This document shows positions 1 through 11,436 of a stretch of DNA of 64,000 nucleotides, in pieces. A model generated the notes under the pieces. It was not told the DNA's origin and made no database searches. It saw nothing but the letters and a program-made list of their open reading frames with translations. Source of the DNA: Perkinsus olseni (taxonomy: Eukaryota > Perkinsozoa > Perkinsida > Perkinsidae); assembly GCA_013115135.1 (NCBI GenBank), contig JABANP010000132.1, positions 1 to 64,000 of the forward strand, read 5' to 3'. A program made the position numbers and the translations under genes. Each line of letters opens with the position of its first letter. Position 1 is the first letter of the stretch.

Positions 1-683
1 GTATTGCAGAGATGAAGTTTGACTCCGCATCATCGAGTCTGCAGTAGCCACCGCGATATGATCCCAAGAACAGTCAAGTTTTGAGATCACACTTATGGGT
101 ACGGATCCGCTTTCGACGCACGGCTGTGTTGCAGACGCAACTTGCAGTCCTGCGATCGTCCACACGAGATGATGGCACGAGGACTCTTCGCCAATCGTGC
201 CTTCTGCCGGTGACGGTTCGCGGCAGCACACAGCCTCGAAGCCTCGGCCGTCCCATCATGACGTGTTTTATACTGCGCAACCATTCTTGGCGTCAGCAGC
301 AAGGTCGCCCCGAAAACACCTAGTACCTTGACAAGCACGCTAGATGGACGTGCCTTACACGGCTATCCATCAGTGACTTGAAAACTTGAGTTACCTCGAG
401 TTTCCTCAATGCTATACGTCTGCTCGTCATCGTCTCTTAGACCGCACTTGATGGCTGTCTCGCGTGTAATTGGCCCTATTTGCCTCGGTCACCACCCCTC
501 AGCGCGGCGAGCCATCTCTGTTGGGGCCTTGCCTCGGTCGAGCAGCCCTGTGGGTTATGATTTTGATCGGCGCAAGATTCGGCCGTCTCGGAGGAGAAAT
601 GATGATTGTCAAGGGAAAGGAATGAGAGGGCGTTCACCATTGAGGCTGTTCATTACCGAAGCGAGATTTTCCTATTTTTCACA
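1..683. other. 5' edge, no gene recognised
   Basis: Short overlapping open frames occur on both strands, but none gives a recognisable protein or a convincing exon chain. This is probably the upstream region of the first alternative oxidase gene, perhaps with the end of a gene outside the window. Confidence 0.4.
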
Positions 684-1825
684 ATGCTGGTCCGTTCGAC
701 ACCTCTTGTCTCAGCTGCTGCAGCTGCCCTCACACGGGGCAGTAGCTCAGTGCCGTGGAAGTACCTACGCAGTTTGTCGTCAACTTCCGAGGCTAAGGCA
801 AAGGAGTTCCAACAGAACGCAGCAGGTGAGAATGGCGACTGGTAGTAGTGATGGATCCAAGGGCATTAAGCGGACTATGCATGCCTCATTTCGGTCCTCG
901 GGGCCGAGTCCCTCTTGCTCTGCTCCTTCTTTGAGGTGTTTCTTGCCAGATCTAATTCATTTTCACTCGAATAGCCCATCGATGAGCTACCCCGCTAAGC
1001 CCGAGCCGCATTCGGCCCACTCCCTACCCCACCCTATTTGGGACATGTCCTTGGTTAATGACGTGGAGCTAACACACTACCCTCCTAAAACCGTGGCCGA
1101 CAAGATCGCCTACAAATCCGTGCGCTCTCTCCGCACAGCTTTCGATGTCCTCTCTGGATACCGATTCGGTCGTCGAGATGCTAAGCTGTGGATTCGCCGT
1201 GTCGTCTTTCTGGAGACGGTCGCTGGGGTGCCTGGGATGGTCGGCGCCATGAACCGCCATCTGAGCTCTCTGAGGAAGATGGAGCGCGACTTTGGCTGGA
1301 TCCACACTCTGCTGGAAGAGGCCGAAAATGAGCGGATGCACTTGATGATCGCCCTGAGTCTGATGAGACCTGGTCCCCTGTTGAGGGCCTTGGTCCTCGG
1401 GGCGCAGGGCGCCTTCTTCACGTTCTACGCTCTGGCCTACGCGGTTTCTCCCAACTACGCCCATCGATTTGTGGGGTACTTAGAGGAGGAGGCAGTGCTC
1501 ACTTACACATGCCTGTTGCAGTATGTTGATAAGGGTCGGTGGATATGGTTAGCTACTGTGTCGGTGTCTATAGTATTCGCTTTAGGTCTGATACCCGAGT
1601 TCACAACGCAGCAGGCACCCTTCGTGGCCCAGGACTACTATCAGCTGCCACCCTCTGCCACCTTGAGGGACGTCTTCGCGTGCATGCGTGCGGATGAGAG
1701 CCATCACCGAGGTAGTAGGCTGCTGGCGACGGTCCTAGATGCACTGATGGCTGTTGTTAGATGTTAACCACACATTCGCCATGATGGGCAAGTATGAGCC
1801 CAATCCCTTCCCGCCGGGCCATTGA
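684..1825 (+). CDS. AOX: Alternative oxidase, copy 1 (4 exons)
   Basis: Mitochondrial di-iron ubiquinol oxidase, which passes electrons from ubiquinol straight to oxygen and bypasses complexes III and IV. Exons that keep frame are 684-825, 950-1534, 1586-1711 and 1761-1825, giving 305 aa. All iron-ligand motifs are visible: LETV, ENERMHL, LEEEA and RADESHH. The first exon (MLVRSTPLVSAAAAALTRG) is rich in Arg, Ser and Ala without acidic residues, like a mitochondrial targeting peptide; this is why the ATG at 684 is preferred to the in-phase upstream ATG at 409, which would run through intron sequence. Introns are 124, 51 and 49 nt. The 51-nt intron has no in-frame stop, so retaining it would add 17 residues. 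A paralogue lies directly downstream on the same strand. Confidence 0.93.
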
Positions 1826-2146
1826 ACCAATGATAACGCTAATTACCACTGCACGACCTCAAACCTGTTTTTAAAAGCCCCAATGGCTGTGTGTAAGGCA
1901 GGATGCCTCCCTCTTCATTATTAGTCCCACATGTTGCTGTGCTCGAAGACCGCTTTCGTTTCAACACTCCTTGGATCGTTGCGTTGCTTTCTCACCCTAC
2001 CCTGGCCACTCGAGTAGTGGGGTCTCGTGTTCCCATCAATCCCCCTCAGTAGAGTTCGTGTTACCTTTACTTCAACACCCCCATGCTCAGTACAAGGGTA
2101 TACACCCACGCGGCCCCTTCCGCCCTGTCGAGAGGCGCCCCATCCG

Positions 2147-3302
2147 ATGGCTAGGATGATGAAGCCTTATCTTTCTGGTGTGGGTCCCTGGGCCATGACG
2201 GTTGTGAGGTTCCAGAGTACTGTCAGTGGCAGCGCTAATGCTACCGCCCCTAAGGCCCAAGTTCAGCAGTGCTGCTTCCCATCTCAAGGCTCATGAAATG
2301 GGCTCCAATTCGGCGGGTGAGTTCTCGCGCTAGGTGAGCGACCACCTACCAGTCCCTTCCGTTCCATTGCGAGGATCGTCCCCGATTGTGTGTCGTACAG
2401 GTACTGTGCATTTCAAGAGGCATCCTCCTCCTCCGCCCGAAGCCCCGCCGCCTCCCTCGGACACCGCCCATTCAAACCACTCTCTGCCCCATCCCATCTG
2501 GAATCTGACAGAAATAGAGCAGGTCGAGCAGACCCACTATCCACCGAGGGGCTTCTCCGACAGGGCTGCCTACTACACTGTACAGGCATTGAGGCACACC
2601 TTCGACACTCTATCAGGCTACAAGTTCGGCAAACACGATGCTAAGCTTTGGGTGCGCCGCATGGTCTTCCTGGAGACGGTGGCGGCTGTCCCCGGCATGG
2701 TCGGCGGGATGGTCAGGCATCTCAACAGCCTCCGCAACATGGAGAGGGATCACGGTTGGATTCACACTCTACTCGAGGAGGCCGAGAATGAGCGTATGCA
2801 TTTGATGATCGCTCTCACGTTGAAGGAGCCCGGCCCTCTGCTGCGTGGTCTGGTACTCGTCAGTCAGGGTATCTTCTTCTGGAGCTACGGTCTGCTGTAT
2901 CTGTTGGCTCCCAAGTTCAACCATAGATTTGTTGGCTACTTAGAGGAGGAAGCCGTTAAGACTTATACCAACCTCCTCAAATGCATCGACGAAGGTGATG
3001 ATGATGCTACTGCTGCTGCTGTGGCTGTGCCAATGTCTTGTTACCAGGTAAAGTTCCCGAGTTCACGAGTGAACCAGCGCCTTTTATTGCCAGAGATTAT
3101 TATGAGCTCAGTGACGATGCAACGTTAAGGGACGTGTTCGCATGCATAAGGGCTGATGAGTCCCATCATAGAGGTCAGCTACTCACTGTGTAGCGAGACA
3201 CGATGACTCAGAAGGGGGTCGTTTTCAGATGTTAACCACACGTTTGCTTCCGCAGACGAGAATGGCTCCAAGTACCGCAATCCGTTCCCTCCCGGCCACT
3301 AG
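2147..3302 (+). CDS. AOX: Alternative oxidase, copy 2 (4 exons)
   Basis: Second tandem ubiquinol oxidase gene. Proposed exons are 2147-2268, 2420-2994, 3048-3173 and 3229-3302, 298 aa. The core carries LETV, ENERMHL, LEEEA and RADESHH and shares the block SLPHPIW and the C-terminal FPPGH with copy 1. Introns 2 and 3 sit at the same codons as in copy 1, so the pair arose by duplication after those introns were present; the cores have diverged clearly, so the event is not recent. The first exon ([19 protein letters not shown]) resembles a mitochondrial presequence. Its 151-nt intron (GT at 2269, AG at 2418-2419) keeps frame and is close in length to copy 1's first intron, but this junction is tentative. 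The region before LPHPIW is Pro-rich here and not in copy 1. Confidence 0.88.
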
Positions 3303-4271
3303 GCATATCGGAAGGAGGGGGCACCTGATGGCATCCTTACTGTCCATTTCCAAATGATGATGATGACCCGTGTGGTGATTGTTGTTTATCAGGGTCTGTT
3401 CAATGTTCGTGCGTGCCGCTAAAGTTCATTCTCAATGATAGTGATGCTAATAAGAAGAAAACCACCGTAGTGTACATAGCCTTTTTTAATGACTACTTTT
3501 TTCATTCGTACAGAATGATCATCATCTATGGCATACCAGGGAGGTCCTCGGATAAATTTCTGAGGACGGTTTCCATTTTGTTCACTGCCTCCTCCTCCTA
3601 CTACTACCGTTATTCTACTGGAGTCTGCTACTACTACTCGAATGGCCTTATCGCCCTATACGAGTGAGGCTCAGTACTGTCGTATAGGCTACGGCCATTA
3701 TGGCCGCCGCTGTTAGTCATCAGCAGCAGCTCACCACCAATCACTGCAACAATAACGACCACTCGAGCTTTGATCACCCCAAAATTGCATAAGCTGTGTA
3801 TAGAGGAAGTCACAGCTGCGTTAAGAATCGGAGTCGTGTTGTGATAAAGTCGTTAATCAGGGCTCTGGGTGGGATCACCTCGGGCAGTACTCTGTCGATT
3901 GATTCTCCATCGGGGCTTCAGCATTGGATGCTTTTCCGTGTATAGAACCGCAGCCTCTGGTCGATCATCGTGCACTCCTCGTTATCGCCCTCGCTTCGTT
4001 GTGCCTCCTCAACGCTACTGTGATCGTAGAGCATTCGTGCCGCCGGCCTTCGTGGCTTCTAACCTGAGCGCCTTGATGTGGGGGTGACTGAAAATGATGC
4101 CGGTGATCCTGTGGGTAGGGCTCGACATGAGTGGATGTTCGAAAGCCCGGAGCACACCATAGTTTGAATACTGTAGACGTTTCTTCACTGACCGGGATGG
4201 CTGATGTTCATACCTCATCGAACCCTCAACGATGCGGTTAGACGAGGCTAGTCGACAGTCTCTCTTTGAGT
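3303..4271 (+). other. Intergenic, no gene recognised
   Basis: AT-richer stretch with CAG/CAC tracts near 3720-3760 and scattered short frames, none convincing. A hydrophobic stretch readable around 3970-4060 (LLVIALASLCLL) could be part of a small secreted protein, but no clean start or exon chain was found. Confidence 0.35.
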
Positions 4272-7200
4272 ATGTTCAATGGCAGCAGCAGCGGCAGTCC
4301 ACAGCAACCCAACAGGAGGCCACTCTACTCGCCTTTAAACATCCGCTATCCGCACACTCCCTCCACGGCACAGCAGGCATCGCCACCGAGTGGCTTTGGC
4401 CTGCAGCATCGGAGCCCTCGCCCCTCTCTCACCCCTGCTGGCTCGCCCTTCTATCCGATGACTTTTACAATGCAACAAGCATCACCACCTTCCTACCATA
4501 GGCCTGTTATGAGGTTAGTGATGCCTTAGACGCAGCCATAGATAGCTGGTCATCATCATCAGGCGCAATAGCTACAACGGGGTGACCCCACAAGGTCCTT
4601 CGACCCCTGCACACTTCACCACTATGCTCGATAACGCGAGCCCTCCAGCTCTGAGCCCTCCTATGGCGGTCACTCCGAGGATCCAATTTCGCCCGACTCT
4701 CAGCAGCAACCGGAGGTAGGTCCTCTAGGTTCTCCTCCTGAGAGGAGCTTTGGACAGGCCTTCGTTCGCCCCCTTCGCTGCTCCGGGCATGCTCGCATCA
4801 CCATCACCCGGAGATAGGCTGATCATGGGCCAACAACCGCCTGAGCGCAGGAACTCTACCGCCGCCCCGGCGAGTGGCTATTCTGGTTTCACCAAGTCCA
4901 ACACTACGAGTAGGTCAACGAAAATCATGGCCTAGCGAAGTGTCTAATCGAATCAGGTTTCTTGTCTACCAACGGAGCGAGCAGCTCTTCAACCCGCCCT
5001 ACTCCTCGTACACCCGAGACAGTTGCCTCGACCCCTCCTCCTGGGGGTAATGGTAGACCTGGGACCAGATACACTGATGCGGTCACTAATCCACGTGCTC
5101 CTAAGAAGGTGAGCAGGGCCAGTCCGCCACGACTAGAATTGGTGGTGCTGGAGAACTAGAGCATGGCGTTACTAGCAGGTATCCTTTGTTCTGAGGGAGG
5201 ATGCTAGTGACGCCGGATCATCCCCTCGGATTCCGTCAGAGTGTAGCTGTCTGCCAGCCATGACCCCTGCCGCTAGCGTGAGTAAAGCAGGAGTACGTAC
5301 GCAACCCCTCACGGACTCGCGTCTAAGATACGTCACCCCACCACTGCCATAACAGCCATCCCGCGTCCCTTCGCCACCTCCCCGGGAGGGCATCTTCTTA
5401 TGCGTGCCAAGACAGCATCCTATGCCGAGTGCGGCGAGATGGACTCCTTTCGTAACACCCTAGCGGAAGTCATGTGCCATCCCCGGAGAGTGGCTCGGCT
5501 TGCTGAGGAGGTCTCGATAAGCGGGTGGGCCGAGGCTCTCCGCGCATGTTGTTGCTGCTATCAGCGATCGCAGGATCCCCACTACTCCAGCGGGCTTCCG
5601 GAACCTGGTGGCCACCATAGTCGACAGACTCAGCTCCAACCCCTTCAAGCTGTCCTTGGAAAGCAGACTTTTCAACCAGACAGGTAACTCTGTGCTGTCA
5701 GCAGCATTGCCCGACACGGCAGCGGAACGCCTCTGGTCGAGGATTAGACGGGATGGGGCGGAATACGGTAGTGAAGGGCCACCTGTGTTAGGGGTTAGTC
5801 TATCCCTCCACAGGCCCAACAGGAGTAGTAGAGAGCGTCCTTGTGTTGCTCCATGATACTCTGGCTACCAGGGAGTGCCGAGGGTCATTAGTCGTTGGAC
5901 GAAGGCTCAAGGAATACTATACCGTAGGCCGCCCCCTCTCTGTCTCCCAGCTCTTACCTCCCGCAGCAGGTATCTGATCAGTGCGTTGGTGGCGGAGCAT
6001 ACGGAACTGTCCGCTTCTGCTGGCCTAACGTGCGCCGAGCGACCGACATTGCCACGCCCATGGCGACTCCTGGTGGGAGTAGTGGTCCTAATCGTATCAC
6101 CGAGGATATGCGCATGATGAGACAAGTGGGCCCCCACCGCAATGGAATCTATTATTGTGTGAAGTTCACGCTCAGCGTTCGGCCGGAGTCCACGCCACAC
6201 CGTCACATCGAACAGGCGGAAGTGCGGCGCTTGGACCGCGGAAGTCTCCGGATGTCGTCTCCATGTCCAGCAGGAGCTGTCGAGTCGGTGAGTGCGGCTT
6301 GCCCATGTTTCCTGCGCTTTAAGGCATTATCGTCTCTTGCAGTGAAATCTATCTTCACGTTGGACGGCAGCAATAAGTACTCGTCGGCTTCCTCCTCGTC
6401 ATCTGGGATAGGAGTGGTCCTCCTAGGGGAGATAGGGGCAATGCTACGACTAGATCATCCCTGCATAGTCAAGATGCATGAGTATGTACTACTACTCTAT
6501 CGCCATCGTCATCGATGCTGCCCTCCTCACCAGATATTTTCATGGACCGTCTGGGATCCACATAATCATGGATCGAGTAGAACAGTCGCAGAAGGGTTGG
6601 GTAGGCCTCCTATGAGCATACTATCAGGTACCTGGTATCACTCTGAGCGTTGCCTTGGAGGTGGCCAAGTCACAAGGCACTGGTATCAGCTTTGAGGAGG
6701 CCGTCGAGATAGTCCATCAACTCACTCTAGCCGTGGCCCATACCTACTCGAGGAAGGTGGTCCAGCGTGGTGGCCCCATCCTACCTCCAGCCCTGCCTTA
6801 GATAATCCATAAAGATATCAAGCTCTGCAACATAGTGGTCAATGGTCTACAAATGCAGCATAGCAGCCATTATCATCATCACAGTCAGCAACGCTCATCG
6901 TATGCAGGGAGTCATACCCCAGAGCTAACAACGCCTTCAGACGAAGACGAGGATGCGGCGAGGTTAGACCAAAATACCGCCACTAACATCATCGGACCTC
7001 CCCCAGGCTGCTGCGTCTGCGTGTTACTCTTCTGGATTTCGGCTTCGCGGAGACCCTGACAGACTCCAGAGAGCGAAGGAGCAAGGTGGGCTAGGAGTTC
7101 CTGGACGCCGCTCGACCAGCTCCTGTGGACTCAGGCGGAGGGCAGCCCCATGTATGCAGCACCGGAAGTGTTCGAGCGCAACTTCGGTCTGCTGTGTGAC

Positions 7201-8350
7201 TCCTGGTCCCTTGGTGTTGTAGCGTAGGTGTCTTATGCAGGCTGGGACGTTATACGCCTAGCGTTGTTGCTGGCAGATATAGTCTATTCACAGGAGGCAG
7301 CTTTCCCTTCCAATGCAGCAACGTAGATGAGCTCACCAATATCCTCTTACGCTCCGACTACCACGACCTCACGAAGCAGCCCTGGCATGCTGCGATACAG
7401 AATTGCGTACGTGCCGGTCAATATCGTCCGCCTCACCCACCCTAGACAGGTCTGCAGTGTCGACCCTACGGCAGCTGATTTCGTCTTCCGATGCCTCCAA
7501 CGAGATGAGTCGAAGCGTTACTCGGCCCCTCAGCTGGTCCACCATGAACTCCTCATTAGAAGGCCCTCCGGAATGGTATGTTGCCTGGGACTCAATAGTT
7601 GTTAGTGGCTGCGTCTGTGATGGTGTTGGTGTGAATTCACAGTATGTAGCCAGACAGACTTGCAAGGCGATTTCGACTATTGAATATCGCGTAGATATCC
7701 GCGCATTCGAGGGGCTATTGCCGACTACCGTTCCTCAGATGAGCGGTAGTGCTGCCCACTTGCTACCTGAGCCGCTTTTTAAGGCTGCATTCAAGTAGGG
7801 ACGTGTATCGTCTTACTCCTGTGATCTGTGTGTTCAGTTTCGCTCGAGCTCCTACAGACCATCGCGAGGCTCATCGCCTCGTGGCATCGCGTACTTCAGT
7901 TGGCTCCAACTCCTCGCGACTCAGCCGATTCTTCTTGCAACTTGCAGCCCCGACACACGGTCACATCGCTGTCGATGAGATGGAAAGGGTGAGTGAAGAC
8001 GAGGATCTGCCTCTTCGATAAACTCTACGTCTTTTGATAGCAACCCTAGTCCGTCTCCTGTCGCAGGCGTTTTCGCAGCATACTAATCCGGAAACGGCGC
8101 GGGACCTGGTGGTTCAGCTCCGAAAGGACGGTCGGGGTCATATAGGATTTTCCGAGTTCGTCGCAGCTGTGACCTATCGATGTGAGTCCGCCGTATGCCT
8201 CAACACCTCGAGGCTTGTGCATCAGGTCTGCCGATAGATCCTTGCTTGTCCGACGAGATCTATCGCTACGTTCTACGCCATTCTGACCATCACGGCCATT
8301 ACTCAACTCTTCGTCGTTATCTTCACTCATCGAGAACGTTTATGAAGTAG
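4272..8350 (+). CDS. CDPK-like protein kinase, many exons
   Basis: Ser/Thr kinase of the calcium-dependent type. The N-terminal part (about 4272-5160) is rich in Pro, Ser and Gln. Kinase elements appear in order: glycine loop VGGGAYGTVRF near 5980-6015, Lys strand GIYYCVKF near 6145, LRLDHPCIVKMHEY near 6445-6485, catalytic loop IIHKDIKLCNIV near 6800-6840, LLDFGFAET near 7030, and GSPMYAAPEVF near 7140-7175. Downstream are calmodulin-like pieces with weak EF-hand character: FLQLAAPTHGHIAVDEMER near 7930-7990 and LRKDGRGHIGFSEFVAAVT near 8120-8180; calcium binding may be partly lost. The catalytic loop reads HKD instead of HRD. Some joins keep phase (for example 8190s to 8230s, giving a stop at 8350), but many exon borders were not resolved. 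The proline-rich part could be a separate gene. The start ATG at 4272 opens the proline-rich frame. Confidence 0.6.
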
Positions 8351-9158
8351 CTGATGACACAGCGGGGCCTTCCACTGCGTCGCTCGAGTTGCTCACAGAG
8401 CGTTGGCAGGCCGCCGTTGTCTGAATGCATTTCGAGTGTTTCTTGGCAGGTTCCTTCAGACTGCACTTCAACCTGACTCTCAGCCTACGAGGCAATTCTT
8501 CACCCCTCGTTTACTAGGAAGAAGCAATACCGTATCTATCTAATACGCCACTATTCTAGTCACAGTATATCGCTAATTCAATCATACACACGACAGCTCC
8601 TCCTCCGCAAAGACTGTCTTCCTCTGTCTTCTAAGTCACTACCGGTTTTACTACACTCATTCACTACTGGCTATATATTTATATATAGAAGGAGCCTCGT
8701 GGCTCCGTATGCCGTTTGAAGTACCCATTAGTAATTGAAGTGACGGGTTTCCCAGTTGGGCTGTTTGTGTATGTTGCTATTGTATACAAATCAACGCACG
8801 CCACTTCCATGTGAAAGCAAGGTTTCGACCAGTTCCTCTCGGACGATGCGTTTATTTGGGAGCAGGATTGGCATACGCGCGGTACGAAGGTGGAAGAAGT
8901 TGACTAAGCTGGAACGCTGGCTTCAAGCTTAACCTCACCTCTATCACTCACTCGTGAGTGTGATTTGTAAGAGTCATCTTCGACTCTTGAGACAGGCTAT
9001 CCGCTGCGCTATCGTGCGTGGGTGACCAATCCGTTGCTATGGTCTGCGCTTGCCATGCCCACATAGTTGCACGCAATTGGATCATCAAGCCTACATAGGA
9101 AATAGTATTAGGAGTCGTCGGTACTCGACTGTCCAACGAAGCGTGCACCTAATAAACG
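8351..9158. other. Intergenic with two adjacent hairpins
   Basis: No credible gene. Two perfect inverted repeats lie side by side: 8671-8688 (8-bp AT arms, 2-nt spacer) and 8691-8706 (GGAGCC, TCGT loop, GGCTCC), about 320 bp past the kinase stop. A role in RNA 3'-end structure is possible but not shown. Confidence 0.4.
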
Positions 9159-9260
9159 CAAAACTCAGATGAGTACGAAAAAGTCGGAGAATTAAATTCA
9201 TATGTAAGAGCCTATATATGTGTATTTGTGACAAAGAGGCAAGTTATCCTCACAACTGCT

Positions 9261-10355
9261 CTACTGTCGCTGCGCAGATTGCTGCTTAGCAGCAGTAACA
9301 GCAGGAGAGGACTTCTTGTCAGACTGACCAGCATCGGTGAAGCGCTGAGCGAGCTGAGCAAGATCTGTCTGTGCAGCCTCGAGTGCTCCGACCAATTCCC
9401 GGGCGACGGCTTTGTTCTCAACAAATCCACAGTCGCTGAGCATGTCGACGAAGTCTTTGGCTACTGGGCTAGACTCGACCTGTTGAAGCTGCTTAGTCTC
9501 ATCGGCCACTTCCTTGGCATCCTTCTTGGACTCGGGCTTCTCATAACCCATAAGACGATCGGTGACCTTTTGCATGGCGCCAACATTCTCGAACATGCGA
9601 TTGACCAAGTCGTCACCGCTCTTCTTGTCGGCCACGAACCCCGACTTCGCGAGGAAGTCCGCCATGGCGTCCTTAGCCTCCTTCTCAGAAGACACCTCCT
9701 TCTCCATATGGGTCACCTCAGGCTTGGAACCGGCCTTCTGGACGGACCTGTCCACTCTGACGTCGACCTTTGGCTTCTCCTCACCCTTTGTTGCCTTCTT
9801 CTCGACAGCAGTTGAAGTATTGGAACTCGCTTGGGGCTGGGAGTTGGCAGCAGTGGTTTGATCCTTAACGGCACCCTGCTGCTCTTGCTCGTCCTTCTTA
9901 GCCTTCAAGGATTGGGCGATCTTACCAATATCCTGGTCCGCAGCCAACATACTGTCAACCAATTGTAGAGCAGAAAGAGGACTGCTCACGTAGTCAAGAT
10001 CGTCGAGTAGATCGGCTACCATCAAACTAACAGGATCAAGAGGGACGAAGCTAGGCTCTCTGCCGCCCTCGACATCGACGTAGATATCCAGAACCGCCAC
10101 GGAGTCAGTTGCCTTTCCCTTAGCCTCGGCGACTGCTATTGCATCAGGAAGTGACAAGTCATTGAGAATGCAGAATTCGTTATCCTCATCCATGTAGAAT
10201 AGACGATAGTCTCTCACTTGGAGTTCACGCCAGGCCTTCTCAACATATCCACAGAGCTTGTCGTAGGTCTGAAGCTCCTCAGGGTCAACTCTTATACGAA
10301 GTGTTTCGGAATCGGTGTGTAATTTAAGGCAAATAACGCTTGCTGTTGATGACAT
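9261..10355 (-). CDS. PB1-domain protein, copy 1
   Basis: Single-exon gene, 364 aa. Residues 7-92 form a PB1 domain: the acidic OPCA-type motif FYMDEDNEFCILNDLSLPDA is clear near residues 53-72. PB1 domains pair with other PB1 domains in signalling scaffolds. The middle (about 150-230) is low-complexity and rich in Gln, Lys, Ser and Thr. Two similar segments follow near 230-260 (AMADFLAKSGFVADKKSGDD) and 305-335 (KDFVDMLSDCGFVENKAVAR), an internal repeat of unknown function. The protein differs from copy 2 at two residues: Met to Val in the second repeat and Pro to Arg near the C-terminus. Copy 1 faces a truncated remnant of the divergent gene; copy 2 faces an intact one. Confidence 0.85.
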   Translation of the reverse strand: MSSTASVICLKLHTDSETLRIRVDPEELQTYDKLCGYVEKAWRELQVRDYRLFYMDEDNEFCILNDLSLPDAIAVAEAKGKATDSVAVLDIYVDVEGGREPSFVPLDPVSLMVADLLDDLDYVSSPLSALQLVDSMLAADQDIGKIAQSLKAKKDEQEQQGAVKDQTTAANSQPQASSNTSTAVEKKATKGEEKPKVDVRVDRSVQKAGSKPEVTHMEKEVSSEKEAKDAMADFLAKSGFVADKKSGDDLVNRMFENVGAMQKVTDRLMGYEKPESKKDAKEVADETKQLQQVESSPVAKDFVDMLSDCGFVENKAVARELVGALEAAQTDLAQLAQRFTDAGQSDKKSSPAVTAAKQQSAQRQ

Positions 10356-10438
10356 AATAAAGAGAACTTATTAAAACTAATTCAAACTGGAAAGGTGATG
10401 ATAGACAATACTCCTTTTAACTCGAACTACGTCCAAAC

Positions 10439-10521
10439 ATAACACTCAACTTCGACAGCTCCCCTTCCAGTGCTAGTGGATCGGTATCCGACGACACAAC
10501 GCTGCGTGTCCCGCTGTCACA
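10439..10521 (+). pseudogene. Truncated, start-less remnant of divergent small gene
   Basis: Matches the first 83 bases of the small gene at 13109-13391. The initiation codon is lost (AAC where copy 2 has the G of ATG followed by CC), and homology stops at 10521, the duplication boundary. The rest of the first exon and exon 2 are absent, so this is a duplication by-product and not a working gene. Confidence 0.75.
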
Positions 10522-11363
10522 GTCTCGACGTATCGAAGGCCCCATCTTGTCTCACTCGTAAGCAAGCAGCCGCCTTCAAGTCCCGGGATCTGCTCACTGC
10601 TCTGGGAGAGCAGTGATCACTCAACACGGTCTGTGAGCACCGGTCAATGATCCCACACTGCCGAACACTATTAGAAAAACCTACTACAGGCGCGGCTGCC
10701 CTTCGGTTTGATTTCCTTCACCACGGTGATCCACTTGGCAGATAGCAACTTGCTGTAGTGTGTGTTTTCACCGGGGGCTCGCTCGTATGTTGGTCGACGG
10801 CTTTCCCGTGTCTCGCTATCTGAGGGTTTTTGACGAGTCACGCACAGCAAAGGTCGGGGGAAAAAAGCTTTGGCGCGACTATTGGTCGCTCCAGTATACG
10901 GAATTCGGAAGCGATATAGACAGGCAATCACCAATCCAGGACATCGGCAAGTCTGTCAGCTCTGCGGTGCAGAGAAAGGAAGGCTCGTATGAGCAGCTTC
11001 CATGCCGGGATTCGGGAAGTCTGAAAATTTTCTCGTTTAACTAGCCATCTTAGGGGCTGACGACAATTTGAAAAATGAGATGATCGAACGAAGGTCAGAA
11101 TCTCCGAGGACTTAGTAATTCCGACTCAAATCGGGCCGATACACCGCTACAACGCACTCGAGTGGAGCGGCACATTCTCGCCTCACTGAGGGACGGACCC
11201 TTTGAGGTAGCTTTCGAGTTATGAGCCCTATCGCGATTCCGTAGGGCCGATACCAAGTAGCTTTTTGAGAGTCTGCCGGATCGTTTCCCTTGCCCCCAAT
11301 TTGCAGAAAAGACAGGCTTCCTTGTGCTAGCAGCTGGTTGACTCTACGAGCATGCGGGAAAAA
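10522..11363. other. Unique sequence between duplicated blocks
   Basis: Sequence between the duplicated copies that is not shared by them. Open frames at 10671-10934 (minus) and 10760-11044 (plus) overlap each other and neither resembles a known protein. No gene is called. Confidence 0.4.
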
Positions 11364-11436
11364 TAGCAGCTCCTTGTTTCGATCAAGGGACCTTTGGGTT
11401 ATGAGCCCAACACGCTATCCACTGCGCCAAGCTGCT
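11364..11436 (-). tRNA. tRNA-Met (CAT)
   Basis: Full 73-nt cloverleaf on the minus strand. Acceptor arms AGCAGCT and AGCTGCT pair over 7 bp with discriminator A; the D-arm is GCGC/GCGT; the anticodon arm TTGGG-CTCATAA-CCCAA gives anticodon CAT; the T-arm CCTTG/CAAGG is perfect. A run of five T on the transcribed strand (11363 down to 11359) follows the discriminator at once, a standard Pol III terminator. The T-loop reads ATCGAAA, with A where T54 is normal. No intron. The sequence looks like an elongator type, but initiator versus elongator was not tested. Confidence 0.85.

Larger units (their letters stand above)
9159..10521. repeat. Segmental duplication, copy 1
   Basis: This 1363-bp block recurs at 11829-13191 in the same orientation, offset by exactly 2670 bp. 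About 15 single-base differences were noted by eye, no indels, so identity is close to 99 percent. It contains a whole PB1-domain gene and the first part of its divergent neighbour. Confidence 0.95.

Noticed and set aside
409..683. Upstream start for alternative oxidase copy 1 at 409
   Set aside because: That frame is continuous with exon 2 only by reading the first intron; the targeting-peptide exon at 684 joins in correct phase.
3690..3720. Spliced-leader-like GGCTACGGCCATTATGGCC
   Set aside because: Only a loose resemblance to the dinoflagellate/perkinsid leader; no Sm-site or following donor matched.
9228..9815. Long plus-strand frame antisense to PB1 copy 1 (repeated at 11898-12485)
   Set aside because: Leu-rich mirror of the minus-strand gene; the PB1 domain frame explains the openness.
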